DNA of 64,000 nt from Nitrosomonas sp. (GTDB lineage Bacteria; Pseudomonadota; Gammaproteobacteria; Burkholderiales; Nitrosomonadaceae): contig JAJSDU010000001.1 in NCBI GenBank assembly GCA_028577615.1, positions 124,001 through 188,000 on the forward strand. The letters run 5' to 3'. The translations under genes and the position numbers were made by a program. Under the pieces are notes generated by a model. The model searched no databases. It was given only the letters and a program-made list of their open reading frames with translations, and was not told the DNA's origin. Numbering within the stretch: position 1 is the first letter of the stretch; the number at the start of each line of letters is the position of its first letter. This document shows, piece by piece, positions 37,004 through 46,484 of the stretch.

Positions 37004-38458
37004 ATGTCATATAGTTCAACACAAATTAGTAAACTTTTGAATAGTCTGGAGAAGCATCTTGCTGACGAACATCCGGACAATCCAATACTGGCTAAAGCCG
37101 TGAAAAGTTTCCGAAAACTGGATTATATCGGATACGGTATGGGATTAATCGGCAGAGACGAATCTTATGCAACATGTGTGACCTGGTGGCCCATGATCGC
37201 TGTTTTAGGCACTTTTTCAGCGGGAAAATCGACTTTTATTAACTCACACCTGGGCATGAAATTGCAACGCACGGGCACTCAGGCGGTGGATGATAAATTC
37301 ACTGTTATCTGCTATAGCCGTCATAATGAAGCCAAAACATTACCTGGTGTCGCGCTGGATGCCGATCCGCGTTTTCCTTTTTTTCATATCAGTAAAAGCA
37401 TCGAGGAAATTTCTGAAACAGGACAGGAGCGCATTGATGCCTACCTGCAATTAAAAACCTGTCCGTCAGAGAATATTCGCGGCAAGATCATGATCGACTC
37501 TCCGGGCTTTGATGCAGATAGTCAGCGTGCATCGACATTGCGACTGACGCAGCATATTATTAACTTGTCGGATCTGGTTCTGGTATTTTTTGATGCACGT
37601 CATCCGGAACCCAAGGCCATGCAGGATACGCTGGCGTATCTGGTTTCGGCCAGCGTGAATCGTGCGGATGCGAACAAGTTTCTGTATATTCTGAATCAGA
37701 TTGATGTTACCGCTCAGGAAGATAATCCCGAAGAAGTAGTTTCTGCCTGGCAGCGTTCGCTTGCTGAAGTTGGCTTGATTGCCGGACGTTTTTATCGTAT
37801 TTATAACCCGGAAGCAGCCGTTCCGATCAATAACCCCCAAGTCAAGGAGCGTTTCGAAAAAAAGCGTGACGAGGATATGGCGGATATACTTAAACGCATG
37901 CAGCAGATCGAAGTCGAGCGCGCTTACCGCATTGTCGGCAAACTGGAGCAGACAGCAAAGGCCGTTAAAAACCAGGTGGTTGATAAGCTGACCAGTATGT
38001 TGAGCGAATGGAAAAGCAAAGTCTTGATGTTTGACGGTATTTTGCTGGTGGTGCTGGCGGCGCTGGCTGGAACAGGACTTCATTATACTGAGTCCTGGGA
38101 TTTGTTGAATGCGCTTGTTCCGGGAAATGAGGCATTTTCGCCTTTTGCTGCTGTGGCCGTGCTGTTCGCTTTGATTTATCTGCATTTTACCGTACGCAAA
38201 GTAGTGGCAAACGGTATCAAGAAAAAATTGATTCAGGAAATGGGGCATGATCATGAATCCTGCAGACAATATACTCAAGCCTTTGCTAAAAGCACGCTGC
38301 CATACCGGAGCATGCTTTTCAAAAAACCTGCGGGATGGAATGAGGTGGCTGAAAGAACGATTGACGAAATTGTCGACGAAGCAAATGATTACATCCAGGC
38401 ACTGAACGATCAGTTTACCAATCCATCAGGACATGATGGGGAAAATACTCAGATCTGA
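37004..38458 (+). CDS. Dynamin-like GTPase with C-terminal membrane segments
   Basis: A 484-residue dynamin-superfamily protein. The P-loop GTFSAGKS lies at residues 69-76; the G2 threonine is probably in GTQAVDDKFTVI; G3 is DSPGFD; G4 reads NQID, a common dynamin-family variant. A helical region follows, then two membrane spans at about residues 345-365 and 377-395, and a helical tail. Bacterial relatives bind and reshape or fuse inner membranes. An AGGGG ribosome binding site precedes the ATG. It is the third GTPase in 5.4 kb and shares the divergent region with the DUF502 gene. Confidence 0.87.
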   Translation: MSYSSTQISKLLNSLEKHLADEHPDNPILAKAVKSFRKLDYIGYGMGLIGRDESYATCVTWWPMIAVLGTFSAGKSTFINSHLGMKLQRTGTQAVDDKFTVICYSRHNEAKTLPGVALDADPRFPFFHISKSIEEISETGQERIDAYLQLKTCPSENIRGKIMIDSPGFDADSQRASTLRLTQHIINLSDLVLVFFDARHPEPKAMQDTLAYLVSASVNRADANKFLYILNQIDVTAQEDNPEEVVSAWQRSLAEVGLIAGRFYRIYNPEAAVPINNPQVKERFEKKRDEDMADILKRMQQIEVERAYRIVGKLEQTAKAVKNQVVDKLTSMLSEWKSKVLMFDGILLVVLAALAGTGLHYTESWDLLNALVPGNEAFSPFAAVAVLFALIYLHFTVRKVVANGIKKKLIQEMGHDHESCRQYTQAFAKSTLPYRSMLFKKPAGWNEVAERTIDEIVDEANDYIQALNDQFTNPSGHDGENTQI

Positions 38459-38728
38459 TCTGCCTGATAAAACCGTTTCAGCAGAAATTTAACGACGTAT
38501 AGAAAAAACAAGGAAGAATCGGATTGATTTTAGCGTCAATGTAGGTGATTGGCGGAACTGTCCGGTTCTTTTTCGTGCGTAAATGCTCTTTCCATTTTTT
38601 GCCTCCAGGCCTATATTCCAAATAATGTAACAGCGCTGTTATTACTCGACGCAGGCGTATCTATTGATCGCTTGTCTCAACAGAAAAGCTCGAGTCGCTA
38701 AAAATACAGCCGTACTGTGCGATCAGTT
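38459..38728. other. Gap upstream of the rpsO promoter
   Basis: Between the dynamin-like gene stop and the rpsO promoter. Only a weak GAAC/GTTC hairpin followed by five T residues near 38562-38575 was noticed; it might end the dynamin-like transcript. No gene or RNA was recognised. Confidence 0.4.
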
Positions 38729-38758
38729 TTGGACAAGGGCGCTATTAAAGAGTAAAAT
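38729..38758 (+). promoter_or_regulatory. Sigma70-type promoter for rpsO-pnp
   Basis: TTGGAC (38729-38734) and TAAAAT (38753-38758) are separated by 18 bp and lie 45 bp upstream of the rpsO ATG, a fitting arrangement for a strongly expressed ribosomal protein gene. Confidence 0.6.
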
Positions 38759-38803
38759 CCCGCTTTTTTAGATATCAAATAATAGGTTTAATTGGAGAAG
38801 CTT

Positions 38804-39073
38804 ATGTCTGTTACAACTGAGCAAAAAGCACAGGTTGTGCGTGATTTTCAGAGGAATAACGGTGATACCGGATCCCCTGAAGTGCAAGTTGCACTTTTAA
38901 CTGCTCGAATCAATGATCTGATTGATCATTTCAAAACCCACGTCAAAGATCATCATTCACGCCGTGGTCTGTTGCGCATGGTTGGTCGCCGCCGCAAACT
39001 GCTGGATTATCTGAAACGCAACAATGAAGATGCCTACAGAGCGTTGATCGATCGTCTCAGCCTACGTAAATAA
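38804..39073 (+). CDS. rpsO: Small ribosomal subunit protein uS15
   Basis: The 89-residue S15 binds 16S rRNA helices 20-22 early in 30S assembly. The start is the ATG at 38804 ([16 protein letters not shown]) with GGAG eight bases upstream. Family features are [35 protein letters not shown] and the basic end RLSLRK. It is followed by pnp, the universal rpsO-pnp order. Confidence 0.98.
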   Translation: MSVTTEQKAQVVRDFQRNNGDTGSPEVQVALLTARINDLIDHFKTHVKDHHSRRGLLRMVGRRRKLLDYLKRNNEDAYRALIDRLSLRK

Positions 39074-39078
39074 GTTTA

Positions 39079-39102
39079 CACGCAGTTTTCTGCTGATGCG
39101 TG
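39079..39102 (+). other. Small stem-loop in the rpsO-pnp spacer
   Basis: CACGCA (39079-39084) pairs with TGCGTG (39097-39102), with an inner CAG/CTG pairing. In other bacteria this spacer holds an RNase III processing hairpin or attenuating terminator; this one is short and lacks a T-run. Confidence 0.35.
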
Positions 39103-39182
39103 GATATTCAATTCAGCGCATTGTTATTTGTAAAGACGGGTATGACTGAATGGTAGTCTTACTTGAGAAAAAGGATTATTAA

Positions 39183-41330
39183 TTGAAACCTATCAAGAAG
39201 AGTATTACTTACGGGCGACACCAACTGACTCTGGAAACCGGTGAGATTGCGAGACAGGCACATGGCGCAGTAATGGTGACCATGGACGATACAGTCGTGC
39301 TGGTCACCGTGGTTGGTGCCAGGAACGTGGTGCCTGGGCAGGATTTTTTTCCGTTGACGGTTGATTATCAGGAACGATTTTATGCCGCCGGTAGAATACC
39401 AGGTAGCTTTTTTAAGCGGGAAGGACGTCCGAGCGAGAAAGAAACGCTGACTTCACGCCTTATCGATCGTCCGATCCGTCCGCTTTTTCCTGAAGGTTTT
39501 TATAATGAAGTCCAGGTCGTAGCCACAGTACTGTCCTCAAATGAGGAAGTGGATCCCGATATCCCGGCAATCATTGGCACGTCAGCCGCATTAGTGCTTT
39601 CCGGTATTCCTTTTGATGGTCCGATAGGCGCGGCGCGCGTGGGCTATGTCAATAACGAATACGTCCTGAATCCAACCACTACCGAACTCAAGGATACGCA
39701 GCTGAATCTGGTTGTGGCGGGTACCCAGCAGGCCGTCTTGATGGTTGAATCTGAAGCATTCGAATTGACCGAAGAAATCATGCTTGGCGCGGTGGTGTAC
39801 GGGCATGAGCAAATGCAGGCGGTTATTACAGCTATAAACGAACTGGCGGACGAGGCAGGTGTAACAGCATGGGACTGGATACCGCTCGAAAAAGACACTG
39901 CACTGCGGGATAAACTTACTCAGCTGGCTGAAGCTGATCTGCGTCAGGCATTTAAAGTGAAGCAAAAACAACCGCGTACCGAAGCCATTGCGACAGTTAA
40001 GCAGAAAGCCATTGAGGCACTCGGTGTCGGCAACGAAGATGGACCGGAATCTAATGCTTTTGAGGAAGCTTTTTTTGCACTAGAGTCTAAAATTGTACGT
40101 AATCAGATTCTTGACGGTGAACCGCGCATTGATGGCCGTGGAACACGAACCGTGCGGCCTATTACTATTCGCAGCGGTGTCTTACCCCGTACGCATGGAT
40201 CCGCGCTGTTTACGCGCGGCGAAACGCAGGCACTGGCTGTGGCGACACTTGGCACCACACGCGATGAACAGAAAATTGACTCACTGCAAGGTGATTATTC
40301 TGAGCGGTTCATGCTGCACTATAATATGCCGCCTTATGCTACCGGAGAAACCGGCAGAGTAGGCACGCCCAAGCGCCGTGAAATAGGTCATGGGCGTCTT
40401 GCCAAGCGTGCTTTGGCTGCGGTGCTGCCATCGCAGGATGAGTTCGGATATTCGTTACGGGTGGTTTCCGAGATTACTGAATCAAATGGCTCCAGTTCGA
40501 TGGCCTCTGTTTGTGGTGGCTGTCTCGCGTTAATGGATGCAGGCGTTCCGATGAAAGCGCATGTTGCCGGTATAGCCATGGGATTGATTAAGGAAGGTAA
40601 TCGTTTTGCAGTTTTAACTGACATTCTTGGCGACGAAGATCACCTTGGTGATATGGACTTTAAAGTAGCTGGTACCGATAAAGGCATAACAGCCTTGCAA
40701 ATGGATATCAAAATACAGGGTATTACCAAGGAAATCATGCATGTTGCACTTTTGCAGGCACGCGAAGGCCGCTTGCATATTCTGGATATTATGAAAGAAA
40801 CCTTGCCTGTCAACCGTGAAAGCATATCGGTACATGCGCCGCGTATCATCAAAATCAAGATCAATCCGGAAAAAATACGTGATGTTATTGGTAAAGGCGG
40901 GGCAGTAATACGCGCTTTAACCGAAGAAACCGGGACAACGATTGATATTACCGATGATGGTCAGGTGACCATCGCCTGTGTTAATGCTGAAAATGGTGAG
41001 CTTGCCAGAAAACGCATTGAAGATCTTACCGCAGAGGTCGAAGTGGGCAGAATTTATGACGGCACGGTACTGAAATTGCTGGATTTTGGTGCCATTGTCA
41101 GCGTGTTGCCAGGAAAGGACGGACTGTTGCATATATCCCAGATTGCAAAGGAACGAGTCAACAGTGTTACAGATCATCTCAATGAAGGGCAAACCGTACG
41201 TGTCAAAGTTCTTGAAGCAGATGACAAGGGCCGATTGCGCTTAAGCATGAAAGCCGTTTTGGCTGATGAAGACAGCGATGTGGTTGAAACAGCACCGGAA
41301 GCAACCACTGATACCACAGGTAATTCATAA
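39183..41330 (+). CDS. pnp: Polyribonucleotide nucleotidyltransferase (PNPase)
   Basis: A 715-residue phosphorolytic 3'-5' exoribonuclease of the degradosome. Two RNase PH domains are visible ([15 protein letters not shown] in the first; [16 protein letters not shown] and [16 protein letters not shown] in the second). A KH domain follows with the VIGKGG loop near residue 570, and an S1 domain ([20 protein letters not shown]) near residue 625. The start is a TTG at 39183, supported by AAGGA about 10 bases upstream and by alignment of the N-terminus with other PNPases; no ATG fits. Confidence 0.97.
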   Translation: MKPIKKSITYGRHQLTLETGEIARQAHGAVMVTMDDTVVLVTVVGARNVVPGQDFFPLTVDYQERFYAAGRIPGSFFKREGRPSEKETLTSRLIDRPIRPLFPEGFYNEVQVVATVLSSNEEVDPDIPAIIGTSAALVLSGIPFDGPIGAARVGYVNNEYVLNPTTTELKDTQLNLVVAGTQQAVLMVESEAFELTEEIMLGAVVYGHEQMQAVITAINELADEAGVTAWDWIPLEKDTALRDKLTQLAEADLRQAFKVKQKQPRTEAIATVKQKAIEALGVGNEDGPESNAFEEAFFALESKIVRNQILDGEPRIDGRGTRTVRPITIRSGVLPRTHGSALFTRGETQALAVATLGTTRDEQKIDSLQGDYSERFMLHYNMPPYATGETGRVGTPKRREIGHGRLAKRALAAVLPSQDEFGYSLRVVSEITESNGSSSMASVCGGCLALMDAGVPMKAHVAGIAMGLIKEGNRFAVLTDILGDEDHLGDMDFKVAGTDKGITALQMDIKIQGITKEIMHVALLQAREGRLHILDIMKETLPVNRESISVHAPRIIKIKINPEKIRDVIGKGGAVIRALTEETGTTIDITDDGQVTIACVNAENGELARKRIEDLTAEVEVGRIYDGTVLKLLDFGAIVSVLPGKDGLLHISQIAKERVNSVTDHLNEGQTVRVKVLEADDKGRLRLSMKAVLADEDSDVVETAPEATTDTTGNS

Positions 41331-41821
41331 TAGAATTGGTATTTCTGCGGAAGATGTTAATCACATCTTCCGCAATAAAAAGCACATTTGTCAGCTTTCT
41401 ACTTTTCCGAGACGAGGATTTGTTTCAGCTGGATCGTTACCGCTTGCTTCTGCGATTTTCCGATCCGGAAGTCAGTCGTGCTATCCTGCAAAGCAGTATT
41501 GTGACTTATAAAATTACTGATATGAAAGAATGTGCAGAACAGGGCGCATGATAATTTATCATCAGAATCACATTTTTGTCGGCTGTATATACGGAATAAG
41601 TGATTGAAGAAAATGAGTTTTGAAGTGTGATAGATATGTTTTTACGCATTGGAACTCGAATGAGTGGCTAAAACACGAAATAACTTCTTTGCTTTATTCG
41701 ATAGGTACGTTACACGACTCCGAGAGCACTACATAAAAAAAGATTGTGCTTATTAGCGTTCAATTCCAGGGGGGTTGTCTTTCCAATAGCCAGCAGGTTC
41801 CTTCTGATTTTTCATTGCATT
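41331..41821 (+). other. Region after pnp: stem-loop and a possible mini-gene remnant
   Basis: About 490 bp before the next supported gene. An 11-bp perfect stem (41346-41356 with 41364-41374, TGCGGAAGATG and complement) with a 7-nt loop lies just past the pnp stop; it lacks a T-run and may protect the mRNA end. A plus-strand frame ending at 41551 encodes about 65 residues with protein-like composition (segments LFRDEDLFQLDRYRLLLRF and VSRAILQSSIVTYKI), possibly a small gene or fragment. The rest is AT-rich with no recognisable gene. Confidence 0.4.
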
Positions 41822-42529
41822 ATGATTGATACCTATGAAAAATGCATTAGCCTGTTTTCACGGAAATGCGCCCGTATTCTGATTATTGCCGGGGAAGACA
41901 ATGAGAAAGTTTCTCTTTGGTGTCAGAAAAGTAATCTGGATGTAAAGTTTGTGGCACTAAGGAACAAAAAAGGAGAATTGAATTTAAGGCAGCTTGATAC
42001 TTTTCTTAATCATAAGATTAGCGAGATTAACCAACCTGCTGAATATGATCTTATTATTCTCGATCGAGTCTGCGATTCCCCGTTAATCGGCATAAAAAAA
42101 ACTGAATCAGCCTGGAGAAATCGTCAGGAAATGCTCCATGCCGTATCGAGAAAAACAGCTGCAGATGGCTGCATTATTCTTTTCTCAAGAAATGCGGCAT
42201 ACCTCGGAAGCCCATTTGTTTTTTTTTATGCGTTAATTAATCTTTTTTGCCGTACCTTTTTGTCGGGCGCTTTTGGAGTCCAACTGACAAAAGAGTTAAA
42301 AATAGCGGGATTTTCACAATCGGCGTGTTTTTATGCCTATCCGGAATTGAATACGTTTTCCAAGCTGATATCTGACGACAAAACAGCTTTCCGGGATGCC
42401 ATGACGAGTATGTACGGTCTGCCTTTAACAGTATCTCGTCAACCGCAATTCTGGTTACGCTGGTTGGGTTGTTATTTTCGACTGGACCGCTGGCTTTTGT
42501 GCTGCAAAATGATGTGGATCAGAAAATGA
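41822..42529 (+). CDS. Methyltransferase-like protein of unknown function (motif I not recognisable)
   Basis: A 235-residue protein. The pattern of the second half resembles class I SAM methyltransferases: EYDLIILDRVCDSPL in the position of motif II/IV, AADGCIILFSRN as motif V/VI, then LKIAGFSQSACFYAYPEL. The usual glycine-rich SAM loop is absent; the corresponding segment reads ARILIIAGEDNE. The ATG at 41822 is used; no clear ribosome binding site is visible, and an upstream TTG frame adds 26 hydrophobic residues of doubtful reality. It overlaps the next gene by ATGA, so the two are translated together. Catalysis cannot be assumed. Confidence 0.6.
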   Translation: MIDTYEKCISLFSRKCARILIIAGEDNEKVSLWCQKSNLDVKFVALRNKKGELNLRQLDTFLNHKISEINQPAEYDLIILDRVCDSPLIGIKKTESAWRNRQEMLHAVSRKTAADGCIILFSRNAAYLGSPFVFFYALINLFCRTFLSGAFGVQLTKELKIAGFSQSACFYAYPELNTFSKLISDDKTAFRDAMTSMYGLPLTVSRQPQFWLRWLGCYFRLDRWLLCCKMMWIRK

Positions 42530-43512
42530 TTCAACAAATCCTGGATACTCTGTTTGAACAACCTGATTTTAGAGAAAAAAAAGATTACGCGATAAATGTT
42601 ATTGTCAGAGATCCTCTTTTAATCAAGATTTTCTTTAAGCATGACAATGCTTATTTTATCAAAGCAGCATCAACGCAGATAAGTGATAGTACTGGCTCCT
42701 GCAGCAGAACCGCTGACTATGCAAATACGGAACACGCTATTTCGTCCGCAGGTTTCCAAAAGATCATGCGTGAACATGCTGCGCTTGAAGAATGCGGCAG
42801 GCTGTACTCCGGCCTGATACCGGTACCTGTTACTTTCGCGGAATCTGATCAACATGTCATTTTAGTAACGAGAAATATAAATCATACAGTTGTCGGATTA
42901 AGTGAAATTTTTCTGACAACTGGACAAATACAGACATTCCTGACTGGTCGTGAAAGAATTGTTAAGCCAGAGCACATGGCTTTTCATGATCACGTGAAAA
43001 CCTTAAATCAAGCCTTGAATGTGCTGCCAGAATATTTACATCAGGATATTCAGGCGATCAGATTACTTCACGCGTGGGATGAAATGCTCAAATCATTTCC
43101 GGTGATTCCACAGCATGGTGATTTGGCGATCAATAATATGGCAAAGGCTTGTACAGGACTTGTTCTGTTTGATTGGGAGGATTACGGTTTTGTAACAGTT
43201 CCGGGGTTTGATTTATGTGTATTACTTGCGTCCGGATGTAATTTTGATTTATCGGAATTAATTTTACAGATAGAGAACGATATCTATAAGGCGAATCAAA
43301 AATCTTTCTTATATCCGGTAATCGACGGACTGGGATTGCATGCCTCCCAGTTACTGGATTTGATATTAATACAACTGATTATTTTTTATCAGCTTAAAAC
43401 CCAGCTTGGCTATGGTTCCGATGTTACTGCAAACACTGAAAGCCTGCTCAGGCAACTGTCCCGGTTTGTCTTAAACAAGGATAAAAGTGACTTTCAACAC
43501 CACCGTCAATAA
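42526..43512 (+). CDS. APH/choline-kinase-fold phosphotransferase
   Basis: A 328-residue protein with the aminoglycoside phosphotransferase fold. The N-lobe lysine is probably in AYFIKAA. The catalytic loop reads QHGDLAINN (His197, Asp199), and the metal-binding aspartate is in LFDWEDYGF (Asp216). Relatives phosphorylate antibiotics, choline, sugars or amino-acid derivatives, so the substrate is open. The ATG at 42526 overlaps the previous gene's TGA. The pair stands downstream of pnp where housekeeping genes are more usual, and may be an acquired cassette for modifying a glycan, lipid or metabolite. Confidence 0.72.
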   Translation: MIQQILDTLFEQPDFREKKDYAINVIVRDPLLIKIFFKHDNAYFIKAASTQISDSTGSCSRTADYANTEHAISSAGFQKIMREHAALEECGRLYSGLIPVPVTFAESDQHVILVTRNINHTVVGLSEIFLTTGQIQTFLTGRERIVKPEHMAFHDHVKTLNQALNVLPEYLHQDIQAIRLLHAWDEMLKSFPVIPQHGDLAINNMAKACTGLVLFDWEDYGFVTVPGFDLCVLLASGCNFDLSELILQIENDIYKANQKSFLYPVIDGLGLHASQLLDLILIQLIIFYQLKTQLGYGSDVTANTESLLRQLSRFVLNKDKSDFQHHRQ

Positions 43513-43673
43513 AAATAGTCTCGCTTCACGATATCTGCACTGAAGTGGAGACCTACAGCTTGAGTATCGAGTGGAGCTTTTTGTTGAAAGATGCCGCACA
43601 CGGTTTTTGCATGCCGCTGATAAGAATAACTGACTTGGGTATTACGCATTCAAAATAGGGAGACTCGCATATT

Positions 43674-44060
43674 ATGCAGGATCAGGAAAAGCTGGAAGAG
43701 TATATCGATGATTTATCCGATCTTTTTAAGATCCGGGTGGATTTGTTCAAACATCTGGCAACATTGAGCAGTGGTACCATTGTGGTGGTGGCGGCCTTTA
43801 TAAGGGAGTTGCCTGAGCATTCCTCTGTTACATTGCTGACGCTTTCTCTCGCTTCATTTGTCCTGACCATAGTTCTTGCGGCATGGGCTTCCTTTTTTAC
43901 GCTCGGGTATATCTTAATCGCAAAACAATACGCAGTCGGTGTTCAGTCCATTGCGCACCTTCAAAAAGTTGAGAAAGGCCTTCCCATTGGAATATTTCCC
44001 TTTGTGACCTTTATTATCGGTATGGCGAGTCTGGTTCTGTTTGCGTTATCTGCGGTATAG
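43674..44060 (+). CDS. Small membrane protein of unknown function
   Basis: A 128-residue protein with an acidic N-terminus (residues 1-25, DQEKLEEYIDDLSDLF) and three hydrophobic segments at about 29-44, 52-82 and 105-128. No family was recognised. The ATG is preceded by a modest purine stretch. It stands alone, 161 bp after the kinase gene, and is followed by a strong bidirectional terminator. Confidence 0.7.
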   Translation: MQDQEKLEEYIDDLSDLFKIRVDLFKHLATLSSGTIVVVAAFIRELPEHSSVTLLTLSLASFVLTIVLAAWASFFTLGYILIAKQYAVGVQSIAHLQKVEKGLPIGIFPFVTFIIGMASLVLFALSAV

Positions 44061-44140
44061 TACTCTGTATACATATATTGAGCTTCAGAATCCGGCTTTA
44101 TCTTCCAGGATTCAATTTATTACCGCAGGAAGAATCATGT

Positions 44141-44184
44141 AAAAACCTTCCGCTGCACCTGGTGTCAGGCAGCGGAAGGTTTTT
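44141..44184. terminator. Bidirectional Rho-independent terminator
   Basis: A perfect 16-bp inverted repeat (44141-44156 with 44169-44184, AAAAACCTTCCGCTGC and complement) encloses a 12-nt loop, with T-runs on each strand. It serves the convergent small membrane protein gene and the beta-helix protein gene. Confidence 0.93.
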
Positions 44185-44226
44185 CTTTGAGTGCGGAATC
44201 AATGATTCCTGTTACGTTTTTTACAA

Positions 44227-45825
44227 TTAGAAGTTAAAAGTCCACTCCTGTGTCCAATCATCATTTGCATCCTTGAATGCGCCGACATAATCGACTACGT
44301 CAAAGAAGGCGTCATTAACCGGCGCGCCGCTAAGCGTTAGAGGCGATCCAAAAGCAGGCAGATAACCGTTCAGTAGCGGGTCTTCAGTACTATTTCCGGA
44401 TTGTGATGTAAACCAGTCTGCCACAGAGAAAGTAGCACCGTTGCCGTCGTTAAAATTATTAGTACAGTTGACGAATGAATTGACCATGGTCAATTCACCG
44501 GAGAGGTTACCCGGCGCACCTGCGTTCAGGAATGTGGCAGCACCATCAATCGAAATGCAATCAGGAAATCCGGTAATAACCGTATTCCAGATATTCGCGC
44601 CTGTGCCACGACGCAATAGAATGCCTTGCGTGGCGACTGGTGCGCCGATGAAAGTCATGTTTGATAATATTGGTTTTGCACGGGGCTCAATGTCGTTATT
44701 GACTTCATTGTTGTCAGCTTCAATGCCGCGATCGCCGTCGCTGGGCGCCTGTTTAACCAGAACAAACTGCGCTTTTCCGGTCCATCCGCTGCCCCAGTCA
44801 AGACTGTCATCACCGATGTTGGTCAGTACAAGGTGCTTCAGTCCAACCGTTCCGCCAAACATCTCAACGCCGTCATCAACGCCTTCGTGTACATGTACGA
44901 ATTGGATCAGGGTGCCCGCACCCACGCCGTTCAATGTGAAACCGTTCAATTCTTCATCGGGTCGCACGGGAAAACCGGCAAAAAGTATCTGGGTGTACTT
45001 GACTATGCCGCTGTTGTCATTCGGATTGTTACCGCCGAAAAATTCAGAAGTAATCGCCTCGAATGGGATTTCACAGGGATTGACGCCGACATTACAACCG
45101 TTGACTGGCGCGTTGCCGGAAATCACCAGGCCACCCCATTCACCGGCGGATTGTTGCAGCGGTCCGCTCATAACAATCGGATTGTCCGGGGTACCTTCAG
45201 CGAAGATTTTCGAACCGCGTCTGATCCACAGGAAATCAGCACCTTGCTGACCGAAGATTTTAGTCCCGGGATTAATTGTCAGCGTGGTGCTGTTGCTATT
45301 GTCGCCGCCGATAAATACACCACCAGACAATACCCACTGAATGTTTTTCGTCAGCGTGATATCCTGATTAATCTCGCCGCTCAGAACACAGGAACCTGCA
45401 GCAGTGCTTGGGGTGGAGAAGCTCGGACAACCCTGAAACTGGTTGCTGACCAGCTGATCGACTGTAAAACGCAGCGGACTGGAGCCCGGAACCAATCGCA
45501 GTTTGGCATAGAATTCATCCGCACCGACAACAACGGATGGCACGTGTACTGCGGCTGTCGCCGAATCAAACACGACGCGTTGTTGTCCCTTGGCTGCCGG
45601 GATGGAAGCGGCATCAATCAGTTGCAACCCATCGCCGCTGATTTGCAGCCGTGCGCTGTAGAATTCCGAAGACGCGCCATTTAAAACTTCCACGATCGGC
45701 ATATCGACAATGCCCGTTGCCGGATCGAATGTCGCCGTAGCTGCAAGACTGTCAGCCGCAAACATGCCTAGCAGCGCGGCCGAGTAAATCGATAATCTTG
45801 CTTTATTGCCTGTTAACCTCACCAT
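44227..45825 (-). CDS. Secreted beta-helix repeat protein
   Basis: A 532-residue exported protein. The ATG at 45825 follows GGAGA; a signal peptide ends near residue 28 (DSLAA). Residues about 30-130 contain two related stretches (ATFDPATGIVDMP / VVFDSATAAVHVP, each followed by FYSARL or FYAKLRL). From about residue 165 the protein resembles the right-handed parallel beta-helix family: LSGGVFIGGDNS, INPGTKIFGQQGADFLWI, EWGGLVISGNAPVNGC, GVDDGVEMFGGTVGLKHLV, DDSLDWGSGWTGKAQFVLV and GDRGIEADNN. Homologues are surface or secreted and often lie near TonB receptors; their role is unknown. Codon use resembles the neighbours. Confidence 0.75.
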   Translation of the reverse strand: MVRLTGNKARLSIYSAALLGMFAADSLAATATFDPATGIVDMPIVEVLNGASSEFYSARLQISGDGLQLIDAASIPAAKGQQRVVFDSATAAVHVPSVVVGADEFYAKLRLVPGSSPLRFTVDQLVSNQFQGCPSFSTPSTAAGSCVLSGEINQDITLTKNIQWVLSGGVFIGGDNSNSTTLTINPGTKIFGQQGADFLWIRRGSKIFAEGTPDNPIVMSGPLQQSAGEWGGLVISGNAPVNGCNVGVNPCEIPFEAITSEFFGGNNPNDNSGIVKYTQILFAGFPVRPDEELNGFTLNGVGAGTLIQFVHVHEGVDDGVEMFGGTVGLKHLVLTNIGDDSLDWGSGWTGKAQFVLVKQAPSDGDRGIEADNNEVNNDIEPRAKPILSNMTFIGAPVATQGILLRRGTGANIWNTVITGFPDCISIDGAATFLNAGAPGNLSGELTMVNSFVNCTNNFNDGNGATFSVADWFTSQSGNSTEDPLLNGYLPAFGSPLTLSGAPVNDAFFDVVDYVGAFKDANDDWTQEWTFNF

Positions 45826-46029
45826 TTTTTTCTCCAAATTAAACGTTGTGTGAACTATTGGTCAGGCAAATTTACCAACTTAATATGACAATCGTGTTAC
45901 ATGATGATGAATGAAGAAATATTATTATCGCGCTGGAAAAGTATTGAATTAGCTTGAATAATGGATTATAAAAAACTGAACTTAGCGTGATGTATATAAT
46001 TGATCACGGTTAAACGAGGATATATTTAT

Positions 46030-46416
46030 ATGTCAATCACTTTGAATCACACCATTGTTCCTGCGTATGACAAGGAGAGAACAGCGCGATTTTACGCACG
46101 TATTTTCGGATTTGAATATATCGGGGCATTCGCGTCATTTGTCGTGGTGCGAGTCAATGAGACACTGTGTCTTGATTTCGCAGTAAGGGAACAATTCGAA
46201 TCGCACCATTATGCGTTTAAGGTTTCGGATGATGAGTTTGATCAGATATTTGCGCGCATCAAAGCGGAAGGTATCGCCTATGGCAGCAGTCCGTATGATC
46301 CCGGGAATATGGAAATCAACCATAACTATGGCGGCAGAGGTGTTTATTTTCGTGATGAAAACGGACACTTGCTGGAGATACTGACGGTGGATTATGAAAT
46401 AAACGTTACAGCCTGA
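46030..46416 (+). CDS. VOC family (glyoxalase/bleomycin-resistance-like) protein
   Basis: A 128-residue VOC-fold protein. The start MSITLNHTIVPAYDKERTA carries the first metal-type His; SHHYAFKVSD gives a second, and FRDENGHLLEIL ends with the Glu of the fold. The ATG at 46030 follows AGGA at 46016-46019. The substrate is unknown; relatives include dioxygenases and resistance proteins that bind fosfomycin or bleomycin. It stands alone in a divergent position next to the beta-helix gene. Confidence 0.8.
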   Translation: MSITLNHTIVPAYDKERTARFYARIFGFEYIGAFASFVVVRVNETLCLDFAVREQFESHHYAFKVSDDEFDQIFARIKAEGIAYGSSPYDPGNMEINHNYGGRGVYFRDENGHLLEILTVDYEINVTA

Positions 46417-46484
46417 TTCTGGCCCGTTTATTGAGTCGGAATGTGGATGGATTCGGGATTATGTGCTGCTATAAAATGCCGCTG

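Noticed and set aside
37466-38278. A 270-codon frame antisense to the dynamin-like gene
   Set aside because: The sense gene has clear GTPase motifs and membrane spans; the antisense translation has no recognisable domain.
44441-45684. Long open frames opposite the beta-helix gene (up to 283 codons)
   Set aside because: They lie antisense to a well-supported gene with signal peptide and terminator, and their translations look like shadow frames.
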